Source: Planctomycetota bacterium (GTDB lineage Bacteria > Planctomycetota > Planctomycetia > Planctomycetales > Planctomycetaceae). Taken from it: a stretch of DNA of 44,248 bases. The DNA lies in contig JAJXXL010000163.1 in NCBI GenBank assembly GCA_021781115.1, positions 1-44,248 of the forward strand, given 5' to 3'. Positions 17,161 to 26,393 of this stretch are shown here, in pieces. Positions within the stretch are counted from its first letter, which is position 1. Each line of letters begins with the position of its first letter. The notes beneath the pieces are model-generated. The model had not been told where the DNA came from, did not search any database, and saw only the letters and a program-made list of their open reading frames with translations. A program made the position numbers and the translations under genes.

Positions 17161-19125
17161 ATGGATCGTCAGAATCAGCTCAATGCCGCACAGCGTGAAG
17201 CGGTTGAAACGCTTAGCGGCCCAGTGCTCATTCTGGCAGGCGCGGGTACCGGCAAAACCCGCGTCATTACGCACCGCATGGCCGAACTGATCCGCCGGGG
17301 CACACCCCCCGAACGCATTCTGTCGGTTACGTTCACCAACAAGGCGGCCCGCGAAATGCGCGAACGCGCGGTGCGCCTGTTGGGCGCGGGCCGCAAGCCC
17401 CACCCGCACGTTTCAACCTTTCACTCGTTGTGCTCGCACATCTTGCGGCAGGAAATCTGGCGACTGGGTTACCCCGCCGAGTTCGTCATTCTCGACCGCG
17501 GCGACCAGGAATCGCAGGCCCGCACCGCACTGCGCGATATTCGCGTCGCCGAAGAGAAGCTGCGGCCCGCCGACCTGATCAACATCATCAGCCGCTGGAA
17601 AATGGTGGGCGTCGAACCCGAAGCCGCCGCCGAGGCCGCGCAAAACCCGCGCGACGTCCTGGCCGCGACAGCTTACCGCCGGTATCAGAAAAACATGAAG
17701 GCCAGCGCGTCGGTCGACTTCGATGACCTGCTGCTGCTCACCTCGCGGATTTTCGAAAATTTTCCCGAGGCCCTCTCCCGTTGGCAGGCCCGTTTCGACC
17801 ACGTGCAGATCGACGAATACCAGGACACCAACGGCATTCAGTTTGACCTCGTCGAAGCGCTCGTTCGCCCGCACCACAATCTCTGCGTCGTCGGCGACGA
17901 CGACCAGTCAATTTATGGCTGGCGCGGCGCCGACCTGCGGCACATTCTCGGCTTTGCCGAGGCCTTTCCCGGAACGCGCGTGATTCGCCTGCAAGACAAT
18001 TACCGCTGCACCGACCAGATCCTGCAATTGGCCAACAACCTGGTGCGGCACAATAAAAGCCGCCACGAAAAGCACCTGATCCCCCACAAGTTTGCCAGCC
18101 AGAGCGTGCGGTACCTCGAATTTCCCGACGACATCAAGGAGGCCGAGCATGTCGTGCGCGAAATTCAATATCTCGTCAATGAACAGCAGGTTCTGCCGGG
18201 CGACGCGGCGATTCTGTTCCGCACGAATGAACAGCCGCGCGTGTTTGAAACCCAGCTTCGCAAAGCCCGCCTGCCCTACGTCGTACTCGGCAGCATGTCG
18301 TTTTTTGACCGCCGCGAGATTCGCGACCTGCTCGCATATCTGAAGGTGCTGTGGCGTCCCGAAGACGACATTTCCCTGCTGCGAATCATCAACGTTCCTG
18401 CGCGGGGCATCGGGGCCACGACGACCGAAAAAATCATGGCCCGCGCTGTGTTGAATCGACAGAAGTTCTGGGATGCATCGGCTGAGGCGGCCGCCGCCGG
18501 CGCTATCCCCAAAAAAATGGCCGATGCGCTCGTGGCGTTTCAACAACTGCTCAACCGGTTTCGCGCCGATTGCCGCGAACATCCGCAGCGGCTTGACGAA
18601 ATCCTGTCCCGGCTGATTGAGGAAATCGGCTACGAAGCCGAAATCGAAAAGCAGTACAAGGAACCGCCCGAACAGTTGATGCGCATGGCTGTGGTCGAAG
18701 ACCTCGTCAAGACGCTCAAAGACTATTGCGCCCAGGCCGCCGAGCCATCGCTGGGCGGCTTTCTTGAAGAAGCTGCACTGACCGGCAAGGACGAACAGGG
18801 CGACAAGGACGACAAACTCGCCGAAACCGGAGTCAAGCTGATGACCCTGCACAGTGCCAAAGGCCTGGAGTTTTCGCGGGTGTACCTCGTGGGCATGGAA
18901 GAAGGCTTGTTGCCGCACAAACGCTCGATCGACGACATGACCACCGCCGCGATTGACGAAGAACGCCGATTGGCCTACGTGGGCGTGACTCGCGCCAAAG
19001 ATTACCTAACGATTACCCGGGCCGCCCGGCGGATGAAATGGGGCCGTACGATCTTCACACAACCCTCACGGTTTCTCAACGAAATGCGTGCCGCCCACCC
19101 CACGCTTGAAACCAAAGACGAATAA
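17161..19125 (+). CDS. UvrD/Rep/PcrA-type superfamily 1 DNA helicase
   Basis: 654 residues. All SF1A helicase motifs are present in order: GAGTGKTRVITHRMAELI (motif I), TFTNKAAREMRERA (Ia), IDEYQDTN (II), VVGDDDQSIYGWRGAD (III), RLQDNYRCTDQIL (IV), LMTLHSAKGLEFSRVYLVGM (V) and ERRLAYVGVTRAKDYL (VI). These 3'-to-5' helicases act in nucleotide-excision and mismatch repair and in clearing replication blocks. The C-terminal RNA-polymerase-binding Tudor-like extension of PcrA seems to be missing, and the protein is shorter than typical UvrD or PcrA (about 720 residues). The ATG at 17161, which gives the usual beginning just before LNAAQREAV, has AAGG at 8 bases; the ATG at 17143 with AAAGGG very close is an equally possible start. 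Confidence 0.93.
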   Translation: MDRQNQLNAAQREAVETLSGPVLILAGAGTGKTRVITHRMAELIRRGTPPERILSVTFTNKAAREMRERAVRLLGAGRKPHPHVSTFHSLCSHILRQEIWRLGYPAEFVILDRGDQESQARTALRDIRVAEEKLRPADLINIISRWKMVGVEPEAAAEAAQNPRDVLAATAYRRYQKNMKASASVDFDDLLLLTSRIFENFPEALSRWQARFDHVQIDEYQDTNGIQFDLVEALVRPHHNLCVVGDDDQSIYGWRGADLRHILGFAEAFPGTRVIRLQDNYRCTDQILQLANNLVRHNKSRHEKHLIPHKFASQSVRYLEFPDDIKEAEHVVREIQYLVNEQQVLPGDAAILFRTNEQPRVFETQLRKARLPYVVLGSMSFFDRREIRDLLAYLKVLWRPEDDISLLRIINVPARGIGATTTEKIMARAVLNRQKFWDASAEAAAAGAIPKKMADALVAFQQLLNRFRADCREHPQRLDEILSRLIEEIGYEAEIEKQYKEPPEQLMRMAVVEDLVKTLKDYCAQAAEPSLGGFLEEAALTGKDEQGDKDDKLAETGVKLMTLHSAKGLEFSRVYLVGMEEGLLPHKRSIDDMTTAAIDEERRLAYVGVTRAKDYLTITRAARRMKWGRTIFTQPSRFLNEMRAAHPTLETKDE

Positions 19126-19309
19126 GCCAAACTCATCGCACTGAAATATAACAGACATTCATAAATAAGAACGCCATCCTGACACCTGCGACCAAAGTCC
19201 CGACGAAAAGTTGGTGCTATTCCTGGCCCCGGGCTGGTCCATGGAATCGTTTTGCGCCATGATTTGCTCGGCATGGACAGAAGGAACGGCATGGTGCGGC
19301 ATCTGGAAG

Positions 19310-19993
19310 ATGCCTCGACAAACCGATCTGTTTGACTTGTTTGCCGGCATTCTGTCGCCGGTCGCTTACCGGAAGCTGCGCAGCGGATGGCACCATCTGT
19401 TTCGGCTGGCCATTTGGAAGCGGTTTCCTGCCGGGAAGCTGGCCGATCACTTTCACCCGGTAATCGGCCGGCCGACCAAAGAGTTGTACTCAATGGCCGG
19501 CCTGCTGTTCATCAGGGAGTTTCGCGACTGAACTCACGACGAAGCCGCCAACGCGTCCCTGTTCAACGTGGCCGTTCACTACGTACTGAATCTGAGGCCG
19601 GAGCAGCAGAGTCTCTGCCGTCGGACGATCGAGCGCTCCATCGCGCTGTTTCGTGAAGATGATCTGGCCCAGGAGATCCTGCACGACGTGACGGCGGAAC
19701 GGGTGACACTGCTGGAACGGGATGTTTCCGAGCAGCGTCTGGACTCCACGCACCTCGAATCCAATCTGGCCAAGTTTGGCCGGATCAGGGTGACGGGCAG
19801 GGGACGACTACGCGTTCGCGGCCAACCGGCCGTGTTCCTGAGCGTCTTGTTGAAAGTCGCCGGCAGGAACCTCCTGCGCGCGGCGTCGGTGCGTTCATTA
19901 CTTAAGAAACTCGCCAAATCCGGCGCGACGGGGCCGCTTCTTTGCGATTCAGACCGCCCCGCCAGGCACGCCCCGACGATTCTGGCTGCCTGA
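19310..19993 (+). pseudogene. IS transposase remnant with in-frame stop and internal deletion
   Basis: The reading starts at MPRQTDLFDLFAG, the normal beginning of an IS1182-like DDE transposase, and continues through GRPTKELYSMAGLL. A TGA at 19529-19531 then interrupts it, probably in place of a TGG Trp codon (FRD-stop-THDEAA). The same frame goes on with FNVAVHYVLNLRPEQQS, CRRTIERSIALFRED and RLDSTHLESNLA, all of the N-terminal domain. It then jumps to RGRLRVRGQPAVFLSVLLK and AGRNLLRAAS, which look like the extreme C-terminal end. The catalytic centre is therefore deleted and only about half the usual length remains. An inverted CCAAAGTC / GACTTTGG pair at 19192 and 19999 may be what is left of the terminal repeats. 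The family name is from memory of the motifs. Confidence 0.7.
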
Positions 19994-20163
19994 CGTTCGA
20001 CTTTGGACCGTCGGGCCTGCAACCGACCCGCGCCGCGAAAACCCACGCGTCGGCTTTTGTCGCACGTGTGCATAATGGTGGGGCGAATTGACGGGGGGGG
20101 CGGGTTTTTGGATACTTCGAGGTTCGTTTGCAGCGGTGGCCGGGACGAATAAGAAAGGCATTT

Positions 20164-21174
20164 ATGCTGACACGGCGCGATTTCAATGCGATGGTGGCGC
20201 GGGCGGGCCTTTCGGCGGGGCTGTTGGCTGGCTGTGAGCAACGTCGTGAGGTGCCGGCGGCAGGCGGGGCGGGCCAACCGCCCGCATTGCGGAAAATCAC
20301 GATCGGAATCGTTGCCAAGAGCCAGTCAAACCCGGTGTTTCTGGCCGCACGCCGGGGAGCCGAAAGCCGGGCGGGCGAGTTGTCAAAGTCCGAGGGTTTA
20401 GAGGTGGCGATCGACTGGCGGACCCCAAACGATGAAGACCCTCAAAAGCAGGCGGAATTTATCGAACAGCTTGTGGCTGCCGGCGTCGATGCTCTGACAA
20501 TTGCCTGCTCTGATGCGAGCAAGGTGACCCGCACTATCGACGACGCGATTGCCAAAGGAACGATTGTGATGTGCTTCGATTCTGATGCCCCGGAATCGCA
20601 GCGGCTGTGTTACGTCGGCACCGACGATGTCGATGCCGGGCGATCAGTAATGCGCAATGTCGCCGAACTGCTGGGTGACAAGGCCGGCGTCATCGCCATC
20701 CTGGCCGGCAACCAAACGGCCACCAATCTGCAAAAGCGGGTGCACGGCGCCCAGGAAGAACTGGCCCGCCACGCGAACCTGACGCTCAAACAGGTGTACT
20801 ACCACAAGGAGACGCCCCAAGATGCCTACGCCGAGGTCGAAAGCGTGCAAAAGGCCAATCCTGAAATCAACGGCTGGGCGATGATCGGGGGGTGGCCGCT
20901 GATGACCGAACGGGCGCTGCCGTGGCCGCCGGGCGAAGTGGCATGCGTCAGCATGGATACGTTGCGGCCGGAGTTGTCGCACATTCGCAGAGGCGACGTG
21001 CAGGTATTGCTGGGGCAGCAGTATTTCCGGTTTGGCCAACAGTGCGTCGATATCCTGGTTGAAAAGGTGGTGCATGGCAAATCGCCGGAAAAGACGATCG
21101 ACTTTGCACCGCTGGACCGCGTGACGCGCGAGAATGTCGACGAATATGAAAAGAACTGGGATATCTGGTCGTGA
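20164..21174 (+). CDS. Sugar ABC transporter substrate-binding lipoprotein
   Basis: 336 residues from the ATG at 20164, preceded by AAAGG. The N terminus LTRRDFNAMVARAGLSAGLL with a lipobox LLAGC suggests export through the twin-arginine route and lipid attachment at Cys22 or nearby. The mature part is a periplasmic binding protein of the ribose/xylose type (Peripla_BP_4): KITIGIVAKSQSNPVF, AGVDALTIACSDAS, GTIVMCFDSDAP and YVGTDDVDAG. It would deliver a pentose or related sugar to the membrane complex. The ATPase gene follows after 37 bases, so the two form an operon. The typical membrane permease partner is missing from the window. Confidence 0.88.
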   Translation: MLTRRDFNAMVARAGLSAGLLAGCEQRREVPAAGGAGQPPALRKITIGIVAKSQSNPVFLAARRGAESRAGELSKSEGLEVAIDWRTPNDEDPQKQAEFIEQLVAAGVDALTIACSDASKVTRTIDDAIAKGTIVMCFDSDAPESQRLCYVGTDDVDAGRSVMRNVAELLGDKAGVIAILAGNQTATNLQKRVHGAQEELARHANLTLKQVYYHKETPQDAYAEVESVQKANPEINGWAMIGGWPLMTERALPWPPGEVACVSMDTLRPELSHIRRGDVQVLLGQQYFRFGQQCVDILVEKVVHGKSPEKTIDFAPLDRVTRENVDEYEKNWDIWS

Positions 21175-21211
21175 GAAAGCCACTCGGCCGGCCCTGCGTG
21201 CGCTGACGGCC

Positions 21212-22750
21212 ATGATCACATTTGATCGAGTTGGCAAGCGGTTCCCCGGAGTGACCGCGCTCGACAGCGTGAGCTTTTCGATCGCCCGGGGCGAATGCCA
21301 CGCGCTCTTGGGCGAAAACGGCGCAGGAAAGAGCACACTCGGCAGGATTCTGGCCGGCTTGCTTCGGCCCGACTCGGGTGAAATCCGGCTCGACGGCCGC
21401 CCGCTGCTTTGCCACTCACCGCGTGATGCGGCGCGCGCCGGAATTGGCATCGTGCATCAGGAACTGGCGTTTTGTCCGAATTTGTCGGTTGCCGAAAACC
21501 TATGCCTGCACGACCTGCCGCGCCGCCTGGGTCAACTCGATCGTCGCGAAACGCGGCGGCGCGCCAATGATCTCCTGCAGCGGGTCGGCTTGGTGCTCGA
21601 CCCCGACACGCCCATGTCGAAGCTGTCGATCGCGCAGGAGCAGTTGGTTCAAATTGCCGCGGCGGTGGGGCTGGATGCGAAAGCACTCGTGTTGGACGAA
21701 CCGACCAGTTCGCTCGGCGGAGCTGAAGTCGCCCGACTGTTCGCGTTGATTCGCGAATTGCAGGCGAGCGGGACGACAATCATCTATGTGTCGCACCGGC
21801 TCGAGGAAATCTTTGAGATTTGCCAGTCGGTGACGGTGCTGCGCGATGGACGGCACACCACGACTGCGCCGGTTGCCGAGTTTTCTCGCGATGATCTGGT
21901 GCGGTTGATGGTGGGGCGGCCGGTGCAGGATACGGCACTTCAAACTGTGGCGCCTCCCTTGAGCCCGGTTCGATTGCGGGCGCGGGGGATGAACTCTCCG
22001 GGGCGGTTCCAGGATGTGGGGTTCGAAATTCGGGGCGGCGAAGTTGTCGGTTTGGCCGGTCTGGTCGGCGCGGGGCGAACGGAACTTGCCGAGGCGCTAT
22101 TCGGGCTAGACCCCGGGGCGCGTGGTGAGCTGGAAATCGATGGTGTGCCGGCGCAGATCGACACTCCGCGAACTGCGCTGGCGCTGGGCGTAGCGCTGGT
22201 TCCTGAAGACCGCAAGCGGCACGGGTTGGCGCCGCTCATGACAATTCGTGAGAATCTGACGCTGGCGGTACTTGATCGCTTTCGTCGCCGGCTGGGTTAT
22301 TGCGATCGTCGGGCCGAATCGGAACTCGCACGTGAGTATTGCCGTCGTTTGAACGTTCGCGCCCCCGGCATCGAGACGGCCGTGGCCGGGTTGTCGGGTG
22401 GAAATCAGCAGAAAATCGTGTTGGCCAAAATGCTCGCAACCGATTGTGCGGTGCTGGTTGTCGACGAGCCGACGCGGGGCGTCGACGTCGGGGCCAAGCA
22501 GGAAATTCACGAATTGATCGCCGCCGAAGCGGCTCGCGGCCGGGCCGTGATTGTGATTTCGTCTGACCTGCCCGAGTTGCTCGCGGTTTCACACCGAATT
22601 CTGGTATTGCGCTTGGGGCGGCTCGTCAGAGAATTCACCCGGGCCGAAGCGACGCCCGAAACCGTCTTGCGCTGGATGGCGGGTTTTGCCCCGGGGGCGC
22701 CAGAATCGGCTGACGCCGCCGGGCGGGCGCAAGAACTGAGGCATGATTGA
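21212..22750 (+). CDS. Sugar ABC transporter ATP-binding protein (RbsA/MglA type)
   Basis: 512 residues from the ATG at 21212. Two fused ATPase domains are visible. The first has Walker A GENGAGKST, the signature-like LSIAQEQLVQIAAAV, and VLDEPTSSL. The second has the degenerate Walker A GLVGAGRTELAEALFG usual for this family, signature LSGGNQQKIVLAKML and VVDEPTRGVDVGAK. This is the standard architecture of ribose- and galactose-type ABC importers, in which one polypeptide powers a permease dimer. The start used in the track (21134) overlaps the upstream gene and adds non-homologous residues. No permease gene follows; the next gene is an unrelated APC transporter. Confidence 0.93.
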   Translation: MITFDRVGKRFPGVTALDSVSFSIARGECHALLGENGAGKSTLGRILAGLLRPDSGEIRLDGRPLLCHSPRDAARAGIGIVHQELAFCPNLSVAENLCLHDLPRRLGQLDRRETRRRANDLLQRVGLVLDPDTPMSKLSIAQEQLVQIAAAVGLDAKALVLDEPTSSLGGAEVARLFALIRELQASGTTIIYVSHRLEEIFEICQSVTVLRDGRHTTTAPVAEFSRDDLVRLMVGRPVQDTALQTVAPPLSPVRLRARGMNSPGRFQDVGFEIRGGEVVGLAGLVGAGRTELAEALFGLDPGARGELEIDGVPAQIDTPRTALALGVALVPEDRKRHGLAPLMTIRENLTLAVLDRFRRRLGYCDRRAESELAREYCRRLNVRAPGIETAVAGLSGGNQQKIVLAKMLATDCAVLVVDEPTRGVDVGAKQEIHELIAAEAARGRAVIVISSDLPELLAVSHRILVLRLGRLVREFTRAEATPETVLRWMAGFAPGAPESADAAGRAQELRHD

Positions 22751-22908
22751 ATTGTCGCGGTTGCCAAGCTAACCTCGTGCAACGTACTGTGCCACAGATC
22801 AGCTCACCCGTGGGCATGTGGCAACGACTGTGCCGGTGGTCGGCGGTTGCGGCGGGGGCGTGTACGAAATTCGCGCAGATTCCGGGTGATTCTACGATTG
22901 GCGGGAGA

Positions 22909-24687
22909 ATGAACCAACTGTTTGCCAAGAAGCCGCTGAAGCAGTTGCTCGACGAAATGGAAGGCGACAACCGCCTGAAGCGCGTGCTGGGGCCGATCAG
23001 CCTGATCGCGATGGGCATCGGAGCGATTATCGGCACGGGCATTTTTGTACTCACGGGGCTGGCGGCCCGAAATTACGCGGGGCCAGGGCTGATCATGTCG
23101 TTCGTGATTGCCGGCCTGGCCTGTTTTTTCGCTGCCCTGTGCTATGCCGAATTCGCGTCAATGGCCCCGGTTGCCGGCAGCGCGTACACCTATGCCTACA
23201 CGACCCTGGGCGAATTGGCCGCGTGGATCATCGGCTGGGATCTGGTGCTCGAGTACGCTATGGGGTCGGCCACAGTCGCCAACGGTTGGTCGCACTACCT
23301 GCTGAAGTTTCTGGCGTTGTTCAAATCGTCGAAGACGGCTGAAGTGCTGATCACGATTCCCTTGTGGCTGACGATGGACCCGTTCACGGCGGCCGGGCAA
23401 CATCTGGATTACCGCACTGCCAGCGTGCTTACAGTTCAGTCGGCAGAGGGCGAACTCGCAGGACGGCCGCGCTGGCAACTGCCGATCTCGGCTGCTGAAG
23501 GCGTGTTGCGGGTCGACCTCGTGCGGGTCACATTCACAGCCGCTTCGATCGCCCAGGCGCTGGAATTCGACCCCACACAGGAGTCGGTGAAGCGCGTGCA
23601 GCACCAGCTTGAAGAAGGGTTGAAGTTTGAGCCCGGGCGGCCTCCCGCCGAAAAACTGCAAGCCGTTCGAGACGGCTTTCACGACGGGTATTCAGCGTTC
23701 GAAGCCACGCCCCTGGTCGTCGGAGGGCTGCATTTGACGGTCAATGTGCTGGCCATTCTGATCGTAGCGGTGATCAGTGCGATCCTGGTGCTGGGCATCC
23801 GCGAAAGTGCCGGGTTCAATGCCGCCATGGTGCTCGTAAAAATCGCGGCGGTGCTGTTCGTCATCATCGCCGGCGCCGGTTATGTCGATGCCCGCAACTG
23901 GTCGCCGTTTTTACCCTACGGTTGGTCGGGCGTTATGGGGGCGGCGGGGGTCATATTTTTTGCGTACATCGGGTTCGACTCGATTTCGACGCAAGCCGAA
24001 GAAGCCCGCAACCCGAAGCGCGACGTTCCGCTGGGCATCATCGGCTCGCTGCTGATCTGCACCGTGCTCTACATCCTCGTGACGGCCGTCGTGACCGGCA
24101 TGACGCCGTACCCCGAAATCCCGCTCGATGCGCCGATCGCCGGCGTGTTCGAAAGCAAGCACCTCGGGGCGGCCTCGGCAATCATCACGGTGGGCGCCCT
24201 GACGGGCATTACCAGCGTGCTGCTGGTCATGCTGCTCAGTCAGCCTCGAGTACTGCTGGCCATGGCCCGCGACGGGCTGTTGCCCGTGGGGTTCTTTGGC
24301 GCGGTGCATCCCCGGTTCAAAACGCCGCACAAATCGACGATTCTTACCGGGTTTCTATCAGCCATGACGGCGTCGTTGCTGCCGCTGGAAGCACTGGGGC
24401 ACATGGTGAGCATTGGCACATTGTTCGCCTTTTCGGTCGTCTGTACGGCGGTTTGGATCATGCGATTCACGCACCCCGAACAGGAACGCCCGTTTCGCGC
24501 GCCAGCTCTGCATTTGGTGGCGCCGCTGGGAATTGCCTTTTGCGCGGCGATCATGTACTCGCTGGGCGTCGTGAACTGGCTCCGGCTGTTCGGCTGGCTG
24601 GCGATTGGCCTGGTGATTTATTTCGGCTACGGCAAGCGGAACAGCCGGTTGTGGAAGCAATTGCAGGAGCAGGCTCGGGTCGGTTGA
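22909..24687 (+). CDS. APC-superfamily amino-acid permease with a large soluble insertion
   Basis: 592 residues from the ATG at 22909, preceded by GGGAGA; the track ORF adds 54 non-coding residues. Helix 1 carries MGIGAIIGTGIFVLTG, the unwound substrate-binding helix of cationic amino-acid transporters, and FFAYIGFDSISTQAEEARNPKRD is the family's helix 6 signature. Further motifs are LSQPRVLLAMARDGLLP and a C-terminal helix pair. The family is normally 460-490 residues. Here about 120 additional polar residues (about 140-275) sit between helices 3 and 4, including a charged helical stretch KRVQHQLEEGLKFEPGRPPA. Substrates are probably cationic or branched amino acids. It is 158 bases downstream of the ABC ATPase gene and is probably a separate unit. 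Confidence 0.9.
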   Translation: MNQLFAKKPLKQLLDEMEGDNRLKRVLGPISLIAMGIGAIIGTGIFVLTGLAARNYAGPGLIMSFVIAGLACFFAALCYAEFASMAPVAGSAYTYAYTTLGELAAWIIGWDLVLEYAMGSATVANGWSHYLLKFLALFKSSKTAEVLITIPLWLTMDPFTAAGQHLDYRTASVLTVQSAEGELAGRPRWQLPISAAEGVLRVDLVRVTFTAASIAQALEFDPTQESVKRVQHQLEEGLKFEPGRPPAEKLQAVRDGFHDGYSAFEATPLVVGGLHLTVNVLAILIVAVISAILVLGIRESAGFNAAMVLVKIAAVLFVIIAGAGYVDARNWSPFLPYGWSGVMGAAGVIFFAYIGFDSISTQAEEARNPKRDVPLGIIGSLLICTVLYILVTAVVTGMTPYPEIPLDAPIAGVFESKHLGAASAIITVGALTGITSVLLVMLLSQPRVLLAMARDGLLPVGFFGAVHPRFKTPHKSTILTGFLSAMTASLLPLEALGHMVSIGTLFAFSVVCTAVWIMRFTHPEQERPFRAPALHLVAPLGIAFCAAIMYSLGVVNWLRLFGWLAIGLVIYFGYGKRNSRLWKQLQEQARVG

Positions 24688-24711
24688 CTTCCCGTCCTGT
24701 TGTCGGCCCGC

Positions 24712-25431
24712 TCAGCGCTGCGTCAGCACCCACAGGTTTGTAACACCCGCCGGGCGCGACGGAAACGGCAACCGCGCAATCGCTCGGAGGGCGCAGTCGA
24801 AGCCGGCCGTACGGGCGTCGGCGAGAAAAGCGTCAGCCTGGTGGCGGCCGGGGTCGGCGATCCAGCATTGACCGGCGGGCGCGAGCATTTTTCCCAAAAG
24901 GGCCAGGATGGGCGCGTGATTTTGCCGTTCGTAAATCACGTCGCACCCGAAGATCACGGGAAATTGTTCGGCACTCGGACTACGCCAATCGAGCACCAGG
25001 CCCCGAGCCCGGCTCCAGCCATTTTGCCGGGCGTTGTGCAGCGCCAGGTCGACCGCTTGAACGTCGTAGTCACTGAATGTGACGCTTAGGCCGCGGGCCA
25101 GGCCCGCCAGGCCGGTCAGCCCGATACCGGCCCCGATTTCCAACGCCGGCGTTCCCGCCGGCCAGTCGTGGTCGAGCACGGCGGCGGCCATCTCGAGCGA
25201 GGTGGGCCACAGGTAACCCCAATACGGCATGTAGCCATCGCGGGCGTGCGCGGCCTGCACGCCAGGGTCGTCAAGAAAGGCGTCGGGCGCGGCAGGCCGC
25301 GTGATAAGAAACCGATAGTTATGCACTGCAATTTCGGAAGTCGTCCAACCGCCTGGCACGCAGGCCAGCGCGGCGCAGGGTTCAATCGCGGCGCCGTTGA
25401 CGGCACCGGCAGAAGCGATGTCACCTTTCAC
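24712..25431 (-). CDS. Nnt1/METTL21-like class I methyltransferase
   Basis: 239 residues, starting at a GTG whose last bases overlap the TGA of the upstream gene (GTGA), a sign of translational coupling. The core has YWGYLWPTSLEMAAAVLD, PALEIGAGIGLTGLAGLARG and SFSDYD-like TFSDYDVQAVDLALHNA, followed by VIFGCDVIYER. This pattern belongs to the Methyltransf_16 / COG3897 group, which includes protein-lysine methyltransferases and nicotinamide-methyltransferase-like proteins. The acceptor is unknown in bacteria. Its partner gene encodes a LURP-one/tubby-like protein, and the pairing suggests the two act together, though there is no direct evidence. Confidence 0.78.
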   Translation of the reverse strand: MKGDIASAGAVNGAAIEPCAALACVPGGWTTSEIAVHNYRFLITRPAAPDAFLDDPGVQAAHARDGYMPYWGYLWPTSLEMAAAVLDHDWPAGTPALEIGAGIGLTGLAGLARGLSVTFSDYDVQAVDLALHNARQNGWSRARGLVLDWRSPSAEQFPVIFGCDVIYERQNHAPILALLGKMLAPAGQCWIADPGRHQADAFLADARTAGFDCALRAIARLPFPSRPAGVTNLWVLTQR

Positions 25432-25994
25432 GTTTGTCGCCCTTCAATCGCCACCAGCAGAATTCCCGCTGCGAGGATGAGAACCGGGTCGACTGGGCAT
25501 TGGGGCTCGATGCGCACGGTCAGGCGGTGTACAAACGGGTTGAAATGCGTGCGGAACTCGGCCAATTGCTGGTTGTGCGCGTCGTGGAAAATGAAGTGCT
25601 GAGGCACAAGCCACCCGGCGATATGCCGGCGGATCAGCGCCAAGAGCAGGTTGTCTTCGCGAATCGCGCCGATTTCGCCGTCGTGCGGGTCGAACACGAT
25701 CCACGAATCGCGAATCAGCGAGGCGAACCCCTTGCGTTTCAAGGCCCCGATTTTTGTCTGGGTCAGGCTGTTGTACACATCGTACGCGGCGCTGAAGTCG
25801 ATGATCGACCGCGCCCTGACCGCCAGTTTTTCGGCCGATTTGCTTTCATCTGAAAAGACGCGAATATCTTCCTTGAGCTTGAATGCCTTTTGTTCCGAAT
25901 AGCCGATCAGGGCACCGTCGTCGCCGAAGATGTGAAACTTCGCACCGAAGAGTGTGAACACTTTGCGGCGAATCGTAAATTCTATGGCAGGCAT
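25428..25994 (-). CDS. LURP-one-related / tubby C-terminal-like protein
   Basis: 188 residues. The start IEFTIRRKVFTLFGAKFHIF and the segment YSEQKAFKLKEDIRVFSDES are the hallmark of LURP-one-related proteins, a 12-stranded beta-barrel fold shared with tubby and phospholipid scramblases. AYDVYNSLTQTKIGALKRKG continues the repeat-like barrel. A hydrophobic C-terminal stretch (PVLILAAGILLVAI) fits the buried helix of the fold or a membrane tail. Members bind lipids or have no known function. It overlaps the following methyltransferase gene by four bases and is transcribed first. Confidence 0.78.
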   Translation of the reverse strand: MPAIEFTIRRKVFTLFGAKFHIFGDDGALIGYSEQKAFKLKEDIRVFSDESKSAEKLAVRARSIIDFSAAYDVYNSLTQTKIGALKRKGFASLIRDSWIVFDPHDGEIGAIREDNLLLALIRRHIAGWLVPQHFIFHDAHNQQLAEFRTHFNPFVHRLTVRIEPQCPVDPVLILAAGILLVAIEGRQT

Positions 25995-26084
25995 AGGGCA
26001 ATGGCCGTTCGATGAAAATTCGGCCGCCCGGCCGACGGTACGCCGGAGTCGCCGAGGCTTTTGGCGGAATGCGATGCGCGCGGG

Positions 26085-26393
26085 TCAAACCGGTTCAAGG
26101 ATTTTCAATTCGACGCGTAGGACGAACTCTTTCACCTTGGGGCGATAGGCGTGCATATGCGGGGCGGCCAGGTGGGCCTTGAGCGCGGGTACGTCGGCCC
26201 AGCGCTCGACAATTGTGACAACGTCCGTCCGCGGCGGGGCTTGCATGGGAATGTCCGTCGCAGCGTCGATCGCGGCGCCGTATTCGATACAGCCCGGTTC
26301 GGCCCGAACCAGCGGCACAATCTGGTGAAACTCGTGCAAAAATGCGGCCCGTGCGCCGGGGGCGAGTTCAATTTGAGCGAGAACATGAATCAT
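26085..26393 (-). CDS. Antibiotic-biosynthesis-monooxygenase (ABM/YgiN-like) domain protein
   Basis: 102 residues from the ATG at 26393. The track merges it into a 656-residue antisense ORF that mostly shadows the rightward fusion gene; only this end is real. The ferredoxin-like ABM domain is seen in MIHVLAQIELAPGARAAFL, EPGCIEYGAAID, VTIVERWADVPALKAHLAAP and HMHAYRPKVKEFV, matching the usual full length of about 100 residues. Members include putative quinol monooxygenases that act without cofactors as dimers. The real physiological substrate is unknown. It reads toward the LURP-one gene with an 90-base gap and may be its own unit. Confidence 0.85.
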   Translation of the reverse strand: MIHVLAQIELAPGARAAFLHEFHQIVPLVRAEPGCIEYGAAIDAATDIPMQAPPRTDVVTIVERWADVPALKAHLAAPHMHAYRPKVKEFVLRVELKILEPV

